DNA of 48,876 nucleotides from Bacteroidales bacterium (GCA_016342645.1 JAEINX010000016.1:1-48876), one strand, 5' to 3'; positions 16,909 through 26,231 are shown, numbered from the stretch's first letter. A program made the numbers and translations. The notes: generated by a model not told the origin, from the letters alone.

Positions 16909-16975
16909 CCCCATTCTACATTTTTTCATTTTGTTTTAAGCAGCGAATAAATAGAGTTTTATCATTGATGTAGGT

Positions 16976-17905
16976 TTATTTCACAAAATCAATATTCCTT
17001 TTCAAGCCTTCAAATTTTGTACGTTTTAGTGCGGAATTTTTAAAAATGCGATTAAAATCTTCTTTATTAAGATTTATCCAATCCTCTTTTTTGAGATTTT
17101 TAAACTCATAGTTTGGTAATAAATCAGTTTCTGTATTTTTTATTGAAAATCGGTTATACGGACAAACATCCTGGCAAATATCACAGCCAAATATCCGCTT
17201 ATCAAATTTCTCTTTTAGTTCTTCAGGTAAATCTTCCTTGCTTTCAATTGTGAGATAAGAAATACATTTTCGCGAGTCGAGAATATATGCTTTGTTAAGT
17301 GCTTGGGTTGGGCAGGCATCTAAACACTTCTTACAATTTCCGCAAAAATTTTTATGAGGTTTATCATATTCTAATTCAATATCAACGATAATTTCTCCAA
17401 TAAAAAAAAACGATCCTGCATTTTTGTTTATTAAGCAGGTGTTTTTTCCAATCCAACCTAATCCGGCTTGCTCGGCCCAGGCTTTTTCCAAAACGGGAGC
17501 CGAATCAACAAACACTCTTCCTGAAATTTTGTCGAATTTTTCTTCAATTGTTCTAAGAAGTTTTTTAAGTTTATCTTTAATTATAAAATGATAGTCCTTG
17601 CCAAAAGCGTATTTTGAAACAGTGAAATTGTTTTTTTGGAAGTCGGTTTCTTCGGGAAAATAATTAAATAAAACTGAAATAATTGATTTTGCATTTTCTT
17701 GTAAAAGCCTTGGATCAAGGCGTTTTTCAAGATTATTTTGCATATAACTCATTTCACCTTGAAAACTATTTTCTAACCAATTATTAATTTTTTTGGCCTC
17801 ATCATTTAAAAATCTTGCTTTAGAAATACCACATTGAAAGAAACCAAGATACTTGGCTTGACTTTTAATAAATTTGGAAATGATTTCTTTGTTGCTTTCC
17901 GGCAT
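16976..17905 (-). CDS. queG: Epoxyqueuosine reductase
   Basis: A 309-residue cobalamin- and iron-sulfur-dependent enzyme of the last step of queuosine synthesis in tRNA wobble position 34. It shows the DUF1730 N-terminal domain (YAFGKDYHFIIKDKL, then DSAPVLEKAWAEQAGLGWIGKN) and two 4Fe-4S motifs, CGNCKKCLDACPTQAL and CDICQDVCPYNR. Shorter members like this lack the HEAT-repeat tail of the Bacillus form. Its ATG overlaps the ruvB stop by one base (TAATG), so the two are translated together. Confidence 0.93.
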   Translation of the reverse strand: MPESNKEIISKFIKSQAKYLGFFQCGISKARFLNDEAKKINNWLENSFQGEMSYMQNNLEKRLDPRLLQENAKSIISVLFNYFPEETDFQKNNFTVSKYAFGKDYHFIIKDKLKKLLRTIEEKFDKISGRVFVDSAPVLEKAWAEQAGLGWIGKNTCLINKNAGSFFFIGEIIVDIELEYDKPHKNFCGNCKKCLDACPTQALNKAYILDSRKCISYLTIESKEDLPEELKEKFDKRIFGCDICQDVCPYNRFSIKNTETDLLPNYEFKNLKKEDWINLNKEDFNRIFKNSALKRTKFEGLKRNIDFVK

Positions 17906-18927
17906 TAAAAAAGTGTTTTTTGTTCCGGTTTTTTTTCTTTTCCAAGATGGCGATAGACTAAAGCAGTTGCTTCACGCCCCCTTGGTGTTCGCATTATATA
18001 TCCTTCCATGATTAAAAACGGTTCATAAACTTCTTCGATTGTACCAGGGTCTTCTCCAACGGCGGTAGCAATTGTTGTTAATCCAACCGGGCCACCATTA
18101 AATTTATCAACTATTGCCGATAATATTTTATTATCCATTTCATCAAAGCCGTTAACATCAACATTTAATGCTGATAACGAATACTTGGCGATTTGCATAT
18201 CAATAGTGCCGTTGCCTTTAATTTGAGCAAAATCTCTAACACGCCTTAAAAGCATATTTGCAATTCGCGGAGTGCCACGGCTTCGTCTTGAAATTTCAAC
18301 AGCAGCATCATCCGTAATAGGAACCCGAAGAATTGATGCCGAACGTTTTATGATACCTTTTAAAGTATCCGCATCATAATATGATAAACGAGAATTAATT
18401 CCAAAACGTGAGCGCAAAGGGGCTGTAAGCAAGCCCGAGCGTGTTGTTGCTCCAATCAATGTAAAAGGATTTACAGCTATTTGAACGCTTCTTGCATTTG
18501 GGCCTGTTTCTATCATAATGTCAATCTTATAATCTTCCATTGCCGAATACAAATATTCTTCAACCACAGGACTTAAGCGATGAATTTCATCAATAAACAA
18601 AACATCGTTATCTTCAAGGTTTGTTAATAATCCGGCCAAATCACCGGGTTTATCTAAAACAGGGCCGGATGATACTTTTATTCCTACTTCTAATTCATTT
18701 GCAATAATGTATGATAAAGTTGTTTTACCCAAGCCCGGAGGCCCATGCAACAAAACATGATCTAATGATTCACCTCTCTGTTTGGCCGCTTCAACAAAAA
18801 TTTTTAAATTTTCAACTACATTTTTTTGTCCTGAAAAGTTCTCAAAATCAGGTGGCCTTAATACTTTTTCAATTTCCTTTTCGGCCTGTGAAAGCGTTTG
18901 GCCGCTAGGGTCGAGATTTTCATTCAT
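17905..18927 (-). CDS. ruvB: Holliday junction branch-migration helicase RuvB
   Basis: A 340-residue AAA+ motor that drives RuvA-bound Holliday junctions. It has Walker [12 protein letters not shown] near 62, Walker [12 protein letters not shown], sensor 1 [19 protein letters not shown], and a C-terminal winged helix ([27 protein letters not shown]). The first ATG at 18927 gives MNENLDPS. ruvA and ruvC are not in the window. Confidence 0.97.
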   Translation of the reverse strand: MNENLDPSGQTLSQAEKEIEKVLRPPDFENFSGQKNVVENLKIFVEAAKQRGESLDHVLLHGPPGLGKTTLSYIIANELEVGIKVSSGPVLDKPGDLAGLLTNLEDNDVLFIDEIHRLSPVVEEYLYSAMEDYKIDIMIETGPNARSVQIAVNPFTLIGATTRSGLLTAPLRSRFGINSRLSYYDADTLKGIIKRSASILRVPITDDAAVEISRRSRGTPRIANMLLRRVRDFAQIKGNGTIDMQIAKYSLSALNVDVNGFDEMDNKILSAIVDKFNGGPVGLTTIATAVGEDPGTIEEVYEPFLIMEGYIMRTPRGREATALVYRHLGKEKKPEQKTLF

Positions 18928-18979
18928 TCATTTTAATTTTTCTAATCAAAAAAACAAGTCGATAAATTTATTTTTTTTG

Positions 18980-18987
18980 CAAAGATA
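18980..18987 (-). promoter_or_regulatory. -7 promoter box of ruvB-queG
   Basis: On the minus strand the sequence reads TATCTTTG, an exact TAnnTTTG, about 53 bases before the ruvB ATG. The -33 element is not evident. Confidence 0.45.
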
Positions 18988-19171
18988 CAAAAACTGATCT
19001 ATTGATTGGAATGAATTTTCCATGTTTGATTTTTCGTGCCTAAGATTCGGCCATGAATAAAAAATTGGTCTTTTTTATTACACCTTGAAAGTTTTGAGAA
19101 TCAAAAGGATTGTTATAAGTTTAAAAATTCATTTATAAACCATTAAAATGGTTAGTGAAATTACTCGACCT

Positions 19172-19242
19172 AAGCAGCCCACGACTTAAGTCGTGGGTTA
19201 CTAATGAAATATGAAAACAATAACCGTTTTAACGGCTTTATA
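19172..19242. repeat. REP-like double-hairpin element
   Basis: A 20-base perfect palindrome CCCACGACTTAAGTCGTGGG (19178-19197) is followed 26 bases later by a second hairpin CCGTT-TT-AACGG (19224-19235). This pairing of a GTGGG palindrome with a smaller stem is typical of REP/BIME repeats and of ends handled by IS200/IS605-like or RAYT transposases in Bacteroidota. No such transposase is in the window. Confidence 0.55.
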
Positions 19243-19298
19243 AAATAAATACCAATAACTAATATTTAGGATGGATTGACACTATTTCGTTCACCCCT

Positions 19299-19325
19299 CC
19301 TTCAAGGTTTAAAAAACCTTGAAGG
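19299..19325. terminator. Perfect 12-bp hairpin covering the ygeW stop codon
   Basis: CCTTCAAGGTTT (19299-19310) pairs perfectly with AAACCTTGAAGG (19314-19325) around three bases. The ygeW stop codon and its last codons lie within it. On the minus strand no T-run follows, so it is either a rho-independent-like end without a tail, an mRNA 3' stabiliser, or a repeat scar. Confidence 0.45.
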
Positions 19326-20511
19326 TTTCTCTCGAAATATTCCTTTTAAACATTCTATCAAGAACTTTTGCCGAATTCTCAAACCTATTTGTAAGCATCA
19401 TAGCGGCAATAATATATGGTTTGTAACCGGCTTCCAAATAAGTTTGGATTCTGTATTTTTCAAAAACACTTTCTTGAACTTCACCTTCTTTACATGAAAC
19501 TCCCGAAATATCTGCCGGCAAACAGTGCATATATAAAGCTTCACCGTTTTTTGTTAATTTCATTTTTTCTTCAGTGCATTCCCAATCTTTGAAATTCGCA
19601 TTTTGCAGCAGACATTTTTCTTCAAGTTTTTTCAAACCTGATATATCTTTGTTTTTTAATAGCTTGGTCCTTTCTTCCATAACTTTAAATGGTGCCCAGC
19701 TTTTAGGGTAAACAATATCGGCATTCCTAAAAGCATCAGTCATACTGTGGGATACTCCAAATTTCCCACCGTTTTCAATGGCGTTTTTGGAGGCAATTTC
19801 AATTACTTCCTGAATTAAATCGTAGCCTTCTGGGTAGGCAAGTTGAACATCCATACCAAAACGTGTCATCAGCCCGATAATTCCCTGGGGTACTGACAAA
19901 GGTTTTCCATAACTTGGTGAATATGCCCAAGTCATGGCAATTCTTTTTCCTTTTAAATTTTCCAGCGAACCGAAATGTTTTTTTAAATGAAGAAGATCAG
20001 CCATTGATTGAGTTGGGTGATCAATGTCGCATTGCAAGTTTACAATTCCCGGACGTTGAGGCAAAACCCCTTCATTAAAACCATTGTCAAGGGCTTTCCC
20101 TACTTCGCGCATATAAGTATTTCCGGCTCCAAGATACATATCATCGCGTATTCCAATAATATCAGTCAAAAAGGAAATCATATTTGAAGTCTCTCTGACA
20201 GTTTCACCGTGAGCTATTTGCGACTTTTCTTCGTCGAGGTCTTGCACTTCCAATCCTAAGAGATTTGAGGCTGATGCAAAAGAAAATCTTGTTCGTGTTG
20301 ATTGATCACGAAATTGTGAAACGGCCAAACCGCTTTCAAAACATTTTGTTGAAATATTATTATCGCGAAGATGTTTTAATGCTTCCGCAACAAGCAAAAT
20401 TTCTTTTAATTCATCTAAGTTTTTTTCCCAAGTTAGCAAGAAATCTTTGTTGTAAAGATTTGTTTTTAAGGTTTCTATTTTATTAATAATTTTCTGGAAT
20501 TCTTGTTTCAT
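19309..20511 (-). CDS. ygeW: YgeW-type knotted carbamoyltransferase
   Basis: A 400-residue member of the aspartate/ornithine carbamoyltransferase superfamily, closest by memory to E. coli YgeW. Signatures are FRDQSTRTRFSFASASNLLG (carbamoyl phosphate loop), DEEKSQIAHGETVRET, CDIDHPTQSMADLLHL, AMTWAYSPSYGKPLSVPQ, and YMHCLPADISGVSCKEGE. YgeW's amino-acceptor substrate is not settled; in E. coli it sits in a putative purine/amino acid catabolic cluster. Here it is alone, between unrelated genes. Confidence 0.88.
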   Translation of the reverse strand: MKQEFQKIINKIETLKTNLYNKDFLLTWEKNLDELKEILLVAEALKHLRDNNISTKCFESGLAVSQFRDQSTRTRFSFASASNLLGLEVQDLDEEKSQIAHGETVRETSNMISFLTDIIGIRDDMYLGAGNTYMREVGKALDNGFNEGVLPQRPGIVNLQCDIDHPTQSMADLLHLKKHFGSLENLKGKRIAMTWAYSPSYGKPLSVPQGIIGLMTRFGMDVQLAYPEGYDLIQEVIEIASKNAIENGGKFGVSHSMTDAFRNADIVYPKSWAPFKVMEERTKLLKNKDISGLKKLEEKCLLQNANFKDWECTEEKMKLTKNGEALYMHCLPADISGVSCKEGEVQESVFEKYRIQTYLEAGYKPYIIAAMMLTNRFENSAKVLDRMFKRNISRETFKVF

Positions 20512-20677
20512 AATGAAATATTATTGTATAATTAATGAATTAAAAAAGCAGGTAAAAATACAAATTTTAAGTATTAATTCATCAATAAATTATTTGAATT
20601 TTTAGTTATAGTCTCTATAATTTAATATTTCTTTAATTAAAGTGAAAATCTTTCCACCAAGGTTTTATTCGTCTTTG

Positions 20678-20685
20678 TATATTTG
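20678..20685 (+). promoter_or_regulatory. -7 promoter box of cca
   Basis: TATATTTG matches TAnnTTTG and lies 43 bases before the TTG start of the tRNA nucleotidyltransferase gene. Confidence 0.45.
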
Positions 20686-20728
20686 CATGAGAATTAAATA
20701 TGGATGTTAACATAATATTGAAAATATT

Positions 20729-22138
20729 TTGAGGTTTGATTTAGAATTTCCAATTTTTAAAATTATTTCGCAAGTAGCTGATGATTTGGGCAATGATGCC
20801 TACATAATTGGTGGATATGTAAGAGATTTATTATTGAACAGGCCTTCAAAGGACATTGATATTGTAGTGATTGGAAGTGGCATTGAACTTGCCGGGAATG
20901 TTGCAGAGAAAATTGGAAAAAACACTAAGGTTAAAGTTTTTAAGAATTTTGGGACTGCCATGTTACGATACAAAGAATGGGAAATTGAATTTGTTGGAGC
21001 AAGAAAAGAGTCCTATTGTAGAAATTCTCGTAAACCAATAGTTGAAAACGCGAGCCTCGAAGATGATCAAAAAAGAAGAGATTTTACTATAAATGCCTTG
21101 GCACTAAATCTGGGGAAAAATAATTTCGGTCATTTGATAGATCCATTTAATGGGCTGAACGATTTAAAAAATAGGTTAATAAAAACACCACTTGATCCTG
21201 ATATTACTTTTTCGGATGATCCTCTGCGGATGATGAGGGCAATCAGGTTTGCAACAAAACTGCAATTTAGGATTGATCCAAGCTCTTATAATGCAATCAA
21301 ACGTAATAAGGAAAGAATAAAAATTGTTTCCAAAGAACGCATCACCGATGAATTAAACGGAATAATTCTTGCCGACAAACCCTCTATAGGTTTTATGATT
21401 TTGTTCGACACGGGATTACTTGATATTATTTTTCCACAAATGGTACAACTTAAAGGTGCTGAATTTATTGAAGGAAAGGGGCATAAAGATGTTTTTTTTC
21501 ATACTCTTGAAGTTTTGGACAATGTTGCCGCAAGTTCAGAAAATCTCTGGCTTAGGTGGGCCGCAATTTTGCACGATATTGCTAAACCAAAAACAAAACG
21601 CTTCGTTGAAGCAAGTGGTTGGACTTTTCATTCGCATGAGTTTCAAGGGGCAAAAATGGTTTCGACTATTTTCAGGCAATTAAAACTTCCATTAAATGAG
21701 AAAATGGATTATGTTAAAAAACTTGTTTTATTGCATCTTCGTCCTATTGCTTTGGTCGAAAACATTGTAACAGATTCAGCAATAAGAAGGTTACTTTTTG
21801 AAGCAGGAAATGATATTGATGATTTAATGCTGCTTTGTTCAGCAGATATTACTTCTAAAAATCAAAAAAAAGTAAACAAATACTTAAATAATTTTGAGCT
21901 GGTAAAGAAAAAGCTGGTAGAAATTGAAGAAAAAGACCGCGTGAGAAACTGGCAGCCTCCTATTTCAGGAGATATTATCATGGATACTTTTGATATTTCA
22001 CCCGGTAAAAATGTCGGAATAATTAAAAATGCTATTAGAGAAGCTATTTTAGAAGGTGAAATTTCTAATAATTACGATGAAGCATATTTATTTATGATTG
22101 AACAGGGAAAAAAGTTAGGACTTACAAAAAAAAAATAA
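20729..22138 (+). CDS. cca: CCA-adding tRNA nucleotidyltransferase with HD domain
   Basis: A 469-residue class II nucleotidyltransferase that builds or repairs the CCA end of tRNA. The head carries IIGGYVRDLLLNRPSKDIDIVVIG with the catalytic DxD, then RRDFTINALAL, and FSDDPLRMMRAIRFATKL. An HD phosphohydrolase domain follows (RWAAILHDIAKPKTK). Translation must start at TTG 20729: the frame is closed by a stop at 20708 with no ATG between, and the next Met is inside the catalytic domain. The start residues align with Bacteroidota homologues. Confidence 0.93.
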   Translation: MRFDLEFPIFKIISQVADDLGNDAYIIGGYVRDLLLNRPSKDIDIVVIGSGIELAGNVAEKIGKNTKVKVFKNFGTAMLRYKEWEIEFVGARKESYCRNSRKPIVENASLEDDQKRRDFTINALALNLGKNNFGHLIDPFNGLNDLKNRLIKTPLDPDITFSDDPLRMMRAIRFATKLQFRIDPSSYNAIKRNKERIKIVSKERITDELNGIILADKPSIGFMILFDTGLLDIIFPQMVQLKGAEFIEGKGHKDVFFHTLEVLDNVAASSENLWLRWAAILHDIAKPKTKRFVEASGWTFHSHEFQGAKMVSTIFRQLKLPLNEKMDYVKKLVLLHLRPIALVENIVTDSAIRRLLFEAGNDIDDLMLLCSADITSKNQKKVNKYLNNFELVKKKLVEIEEKDRVRNWQPPISGDIIMDTFDISPGKNVGIIKNAIREAILEGEISNNYDEAYLFMIEQGKKLGLTKKK

Positions 22139-22271
22139 AAATTTAATATTAGTGTAATATTATATTTTTATTAATTTAGTCAGCGAAATACAAATCATAT
22201 TATGAATAATATTTTTATTTGTTAACAGAAATCCATAATTTATATTTAATTTTTAATTATTTGAAAAGATA

Positions 22272-22793
22272 ATGAATATATACAGATTAACAGTTTTGAA
22301 TGACGAAAATGATGAGTTCATCAGAGAAATCGAAATAAAAGAAAATCAAAATTTCGAAGACTTGCACAATTTTTTAAAAAAGTCAGTGAATTTGAAAGAC
22401 TATGAGCTTTCATCATTTTTTTTATGTAATGAAAATTGGGAAAAACAGGAAGAGATTGTATTAATAGATATGAATTTGGATGAGAAGCAAGAGGCAATTA
22501 TGCCAACTCATTTGATGAAAAATTCAATTATTAAGGATTTTATTAAAGAAGAAAATCAACGACTTATTTATGAGTACGATTATCTTAATCTTAATACTTT
22601 TTTTATTGAATGTTCATTGGTTTTGGATGGATTTGATCCCCAAAAAAAGTACCCTCGTTGTAGATATAGTAAAGGACAGGTATTTAATTCATCTGAAATT
22701 TTAAATACGGATGATTCGGATAAACTCAGGGAAGAGTTATTAGAAGAATTTACAAATTTATTTAGCGAGGATGAAGATGGCGATGAATTTTAA
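22272..22793 (+). CDS. pRiA4b ORF-3-like protein
   Basis: A 173-residue acidic protein of the PRiA4_ORF3 family, first noted on an Agrobacterium plasmid and found near transposons. It begins YRLTVLNDENDEFIREIEI, a family-typical first strand, and continues with the ENWEKQEEIVLIDM and LIYEYDYLNLNTFFIE segments; the C-terminus is very acidic. Function is unknown. It lies between cca and miaA, 19 bases ahead of miaA, and may share its transcript. Confidence 0.7.
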   Translation: MNIYRLTVLNDENDEFIREIEIKENQNFEDLHNFLKKSVNLKDYELSSFFLCNENWEKQEEIVLIDMNLDEKQEAIMPTHLMKNSIIKDFIKEENQRLIYEYDYLNLNTFFIECSLVLDGFDPQKKYPRCRYSKGQVFNSSEILNTDDSDKLREELLEEFTNLFSEDEDGDEF

Positions 22794-22812
22794 TTAAAAG
22801 GAATTAGTTTTT

Positions 22813-23730
22813 ATGACAGGTTTTAAAATAGAACAAAGTCAAAAACCTGTTTTGATTGTCATTTCAGGCCCGACAGCAGTTGGTAAAACCGATACGGGAA
22901 TTGAATTAGCCAAAATTTTTAATACTGAAATAATTTCTGCCGATTCTCGGCAGTTTTACAAGGAATTACAAATTGGAACAGCGGTTCCTATGTCAGATGA
23001 AATGCAGGGTGTAAAGCATCATTTCATCGGAAATCTTTCAATCCACGATTATTACAATGTTTCAAAGTTTGAAAACGAAGTGCTTGAATTATTGAAGCAG
23101 CTTTTTAAAAAAAATAATTATGCAATTATGCTTGGAGGCTCGGGTTTATATATTAATGCAGTTTGTAGGGGCATTGATGAACTTCCAGATGCCGATGAAA
23201 GCCTAAGAGAAAAGCTTAATTTTGAATTCAATAAAAATGGTATTGAGTATTTACGTAATAAATTAAAACATTTAGACCCTGATTTTTATACAATTGTTGA
23301 TAAATCAAATCATAAGCGTTTAATGAGGGCCATTGAAGTTTGTTTAACAACCGGAAAAACATATTCTTCACTTCGGGCGAACGAAATTAAGTCGAGAGAT
23401 TTTGATATTATTAAAATCGGGCTTAATCGTGATCGCCCTGAATTATTTGATCGTATTAATAATAGAGTTGATATTATGATTAGAAATGGCCTTGCAGAAG
23501 AAGCAAAAAGTTTATTCTCATTCCGTGATCTAAATGCCCTAAAAACAGTTGGATATAAAGAGTTTTTTGAGTATTTTGAAAATAAAATAAGTCTTGAACA
23601 AGCTATTACAAACATTAAAACCAACACAAGGCGTTATGCAAAACGTCAATTGACATGGTTTAAAAATGATGATTTAATAAAATGGTTTCACCCTAACGAA
23701 ACCGAAAAAATAGTTCGAATTATTCGGTAA
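22813..23730 (+). CDS. miaA: tRNA dimethylallyltransferase
   Basis: A 305-residue enzyme that adds the dimethylallyl group to A37 of tRNAs reading UNN codons. It shows the P-loop ISGPTAVGKTDTGIELA, SADSRQFYKELQIGTA, KHHFIG, GGSGLYINAVCRG, and the tRNA-binding RRYAKRQLTWFKND. An AAAAGGA site lies a dozen bases before the ATG at 22813. Together with queG and cca, it is the third tRNA-modifying or tRNA-repair gene within 7 kb. Confidence 0.96.
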   Translation: MTGFKIEQSQKPVLIVISGPTAVGKTDTGIELAKIFNTEIISADSRQFYKELQIGTAVPMSDEMQGVKHHFIGNLSIHDYYNVSKFENEVLELLKQLFKKNNYAIMLGGSGLYINAVCRGIDELPDADESLREKLNFEFNKNGIEYLRNKLKHLDPDFYTIVDKSNHKRLMRAIEVCLTTGKTYSSLRANEIKSRDFDIIKIGLNRDRPELFDRINNRVDIMIRNGLAEEAKSLFSFRDLNALKTVGYKEFFEYFENKISLEQAITNIKTNTRRYAKRQLTWFKNDDLIKWFHPNETEKIVRIIR

Positions 23731-23847
23731 TAATTAGATAATTTTTGAATTCTGTCTAAGGTGCGATATGTTTTTCAGCCCTCAATTACTACCATTCGCC
23801 CCATAAAATGATAACTACACCTTTCCTTGCTCACTAATCCCTTTTAA

Positions 23848-23878
23848 TTGCAAGAGTTGTGTTTTGAGAATATTTTTG
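23848..23878 (+). promoter_or_regulatory. Promoter with -33 and -7 elements
   Basis: TTG (23848-23850), 20 bases, then TATTTTTG (23871-23878), the best full match to the Bacteroidota promoter in the window. The ATG of the flavoprotein gene follows 19 bases later. Confidence 0.6.
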
Positions 23879-23897
23879 TAGTTTAAATATAAAAATT

Positions 23898-25028
23898 ATG
23901 AATTCATTAAATATTGGTGGCCTCAAGGCCAGATTACCAATCATTCAAGGGGGAATGGGAGTCGGTATTTCATTATCGGGATTAGCATCAGCAGTAGCAA
24001 ACGAAGGAGGAATAGGTGTTATTTCGGCTGTTGGTATAGGTTTGAATGAGCCTAATTATTCAAATAATTTCCGAGACGCAAACCGAACTGCGTTAATTAA
24101 GGAAATCAGAAAAGCAAAGGCTAAAACAAAGGGAATTATTGGAATAAATATTATGCTTGCCTTGACGGATTTTGATGAAATATTAAATATTGGTATAAAT
24201 GAAAAAATCGATGTTGTTTTTATGGGAGCCGGGCTACCTCTAAAAATTCCTTCGATTATTTCACAGCAAAAGTTTGAAAACACGAAAACAAAATTTGTTC
24301 CTAAAGTTTCTTCAGCAAAGGCAGCAAAATTAATTTTTCAGTATTGGTCAAATAAATACCAAAGGGTTCCTGATGCTGTTGTGGTTGAAGGACCTAAATC
24401 TGGCGGCCATCAGGGTTTTAAAAAGAAGGATTTAAATGATCCAAATATTAATATTTTTAATTTAATTAAAGAAACAATCCCTGAAATTGATAAGTTTGAG
24501 CAACAATACGGTATTGAAATTCCGATAATTGCTGCAGGTGGAATTTATACCGGAAAAGATATTTTCGAAATCATGCAAGCAGGTGCAAAAGGTGTAAAGA
24601 TGGGAACTCGTTTTGTAACTACCGATGAATGTGATGCTGCAATGTCGTTTAAGAAAAATTATTTGTCCTGCAAAAAAGAAGATATAACAATTATTGACAG
24701 TCCTGTCGGTTTGCCGGGTAGGGTTATTAGAAACAATTTTGTTGATCAAATTTTAAATGGAGCAAAAAAACCAATCAAATGCCCATGGAAATGCCTGAAA
24801 ACATGCGACTATAAAGAAGTCCCGTTTTGTATTGCCAAGGCTTTGATAAATTCGGCAAAGGGTTATTTTTCTGAGGGTTTTTCATTTGCCGGCACGAATG
24901 CGTATCTCGCTGATAAAATCCAGACTGTTAAAGAAACTTTTTCGGAACTGATTCTTGAATATGACACTCTGACATATATGAAAACAATAGAAAAATCTTT
25001 GCAATTTTCTAATAAAAGTGTTGCCTAA
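23898..25028 (+). CDS. Nitronate monooxygenase-type flavoprotein
   Basis: A 376-residue FMN TIM-barrel protein of the nitronate monooxygenase/FabK family. Motifs are LPIIQGGMGVGISLSGLASA at the N-terminus, GIIGINIMLA, VVVEGPKSGGHQG (catalytic His region), and PIIAAGGIYTGKDIFEIMQAGAKGVKMGTRFV. A cysteine-containing block, CPWKCLKTCDYKEVPFC, follows, as in Bacteroidota members. It could oxidise nitronates or act as an enoyl-ACP reductase; sequence alone does not settle this. It has its own promoter. Confidence 0.82.
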   Translation: MNSLNIGGLKARLPIIQGGMGVGISLSGLASAVANEGGIGVISAVGIGLNEPNYSNNFRDANRTALIKEIRKAKAKTKGIIGINIMLALTDFDEILNIGINEKIDVVFMGAGLPLKIPSIISQQKFENTKTKFVPKVSSAKAAKLIFQYWSNKYQRVPDAVVVEGPKSGGHQGFKKKDLNDPNINIFNLIKETIPEIDKFEQQYGIEIPIIAAGGIYTGKDIFEIMQAGAKGVKMGTRFVTTDECDAAMSFKKNYLSCKKEDITIIDSPVGLPGRVIRNNFVDQILNGAKKPIKCPWKCLKTCDYKEVPFCIAKALINSAKGYFSEGFSFAGTNAYLADKIQTVKETFSELILEYDTLTYMKTIEKSLQFSNKSVA

Positions 25029-25081
25029 AAATTAATTAAAATTAGTGGCATATAAGAATCCGATTGCAGATATAAAGTATC

Positions 25082-26212
25082 TCAGGATTGTTTCAAAAAA
25101 TCCATGTAGTTGTGTTGATTGATGATTTTAAATTCCACATCTCCATATTTTCTCTTAAAATCAGCAGGTATTTTACCTGAATCTTTTTTCCATTTTAATT
25201 CAATAGTTTGTAGTCTGCCATCTTTTTCAATAATTAAATCTATTTCCTGCTGATTATAATTACGCCAAAAGAATAGCTGCTGAAAAAGTTTCTGATATGA
25301 ATTTTTCTTATAAATTTCTGATACCATAAAGTTTTCCCACAATTGTCCGATGTCATTTCGCATATCTATCTGAGCAAATTGCATAATAATTCCATTTCGA
25401 ATACCATTATCGAAAAAGTAATATTTACTTTTCTTACTAATTTCTTTTCTGGGATTATTGCTATATGCACTTATTTTGAAAATAATAAATGTTTTTTCCA
25501 GCAAATCTAAATAGCGGATAATGGTTTTGCCATCAACACTCAATTGCTTTGCCAATTCATTCACGGCGACTAAATTGCCTACTTGAAAAGCAAGTAATTT
25601 AAGCAAATTAAGAAGTACACTTGGGTTTCGAATATTCTCAAGAGATAAAATGTCCTTTAATAAGTAAGACCCTACCAACTCATCAAGTATTTCTATTTTT
25701 TCCTGCCTTGTAGGAGCTGTAACTACTTCAGGATATGCACCAAAAATTAAAAATTCATGCAATCTTTCATGCAATTCAAATGTAGAAAAATGTTCCAATA
25801 ATTCACCTTGCGAAAATGGAAACAAAAGAATAACTTTTTTGCGGCCAGGAAGTGGCTCGCCTATTTTGTGAGACAAATCAAAAGAAGAAGAACCAGTAGC
25901 AATTAGCTTTAAGCCTGGGTTATTATCAATAAGAATCTTTAAACCCATTCCAATACCTTTGATCTCCTGAGCTTCGTCAATTGCAATAAGATCATATCCC
26001 TCAGCATACTCTGACAACAACCCAAAATCCTTAGAACTCAAAATTTTGGAAATTCTGATGTTATCACCAGACTCAATTTTATATTTAAGTACTGAACCTT
26101 CTAATAAATTATTCAATAAAGTTTTTTTACCAACCCTGCGGCTTCCATAAATAATTAATACTTTGTTTTGGGGTAGAATTTTTTCTAGCGATTTATAAAA
26201 TCTTGGTATCAT
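25082..26212 (-). CDS. AAA ATPase with DUF4143 domain and altered Walker A
   Basis: A 376-residue protein of the AAA_14/DUF4143 family. The ATPase half begins IYGSRRVGKKTLL. The Walker A reads GxxxxGK-K-T where the family has GK-T-T, so the usual Ser/Thr after the Lys is Lys here. Walker B is DLIAIDEAQE. The C-terminal half (from about 200) holds a winged-helix-like stretch and a restriction-like FFWRNYNQQEIDLIIE...TIELKW core. These ATPases are common, often multicopy and of unknown role. It is preceded by three 33-bp repeats and a -7 box. Confidence 0.8.
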   Translation of the reverse strand: MIPRFYKSLEKILPQNKVLIIYGSRRVGKKTLLNNLLEGSVLKYKIESGDNIRISKILSSKDFGLLSEYAEGYDLIAIDEAQEIKGIGMGLKILIDNNPGLKLIATGSSSFDLSHKIGEPLPGRKKVILLFPFSQGELLEHFSTFELHERLHEFLIFGAYPEVVTAPTRQEKIEILDELVGSYLLKDILSLENIRNPSVLLNLLKLLAFQVGNLVAVNELAKQLSVDGKTIIRYLDLLEKTFIIFKISAYSNNPRKEISKKSKYYFFDNGIRNGIIMQFAQIDMRNDIGQLWENFMVSEIYKKNSYQKLFQQLFFWRNYNQQEIDLIIEKDGRLQTIELKWKKDSGKIPADFKRKYGDVEFKIINQHNYMDFLKQS

Positions 26213-26231
26213 TATTAAGCAATTTTTTTGG

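Larger units (their letters stand above)
16491..16975. other. Intergenic region, 485 bp, with mobile-element debris
   Basis: No coding gene. It holds a GC-rich structured stretch (16640-16835) and an IS end (16847-16908), both listed separately. The remaining AT-rich sequence shows nothing recognisable. Confidence 0.6.
18928..19308. other. Intergenic region, 381 bp, with promoter and REP-like element
   Basis: Spacer between the ruvB start and the ygeW end. It holds a ruvB -7 box, a REP-like double hairpin, and part of a perfect palindrome over the ygeW stop, all listed separately. No gene is seen. Confidence 0.6.

Noticed and set aside
19266..19500. Plus-strand frame over the ygeW 3' end
   Set aside because: It lies antisense within the well-supported ygeW gene and its hairpin.
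23750..23846. Slightly GC-richer spacer before the flavoprotein gene as a tRNA or small RNA
   Set aside because: No cloverleaf, no hairpin and no terminator could be drawn.
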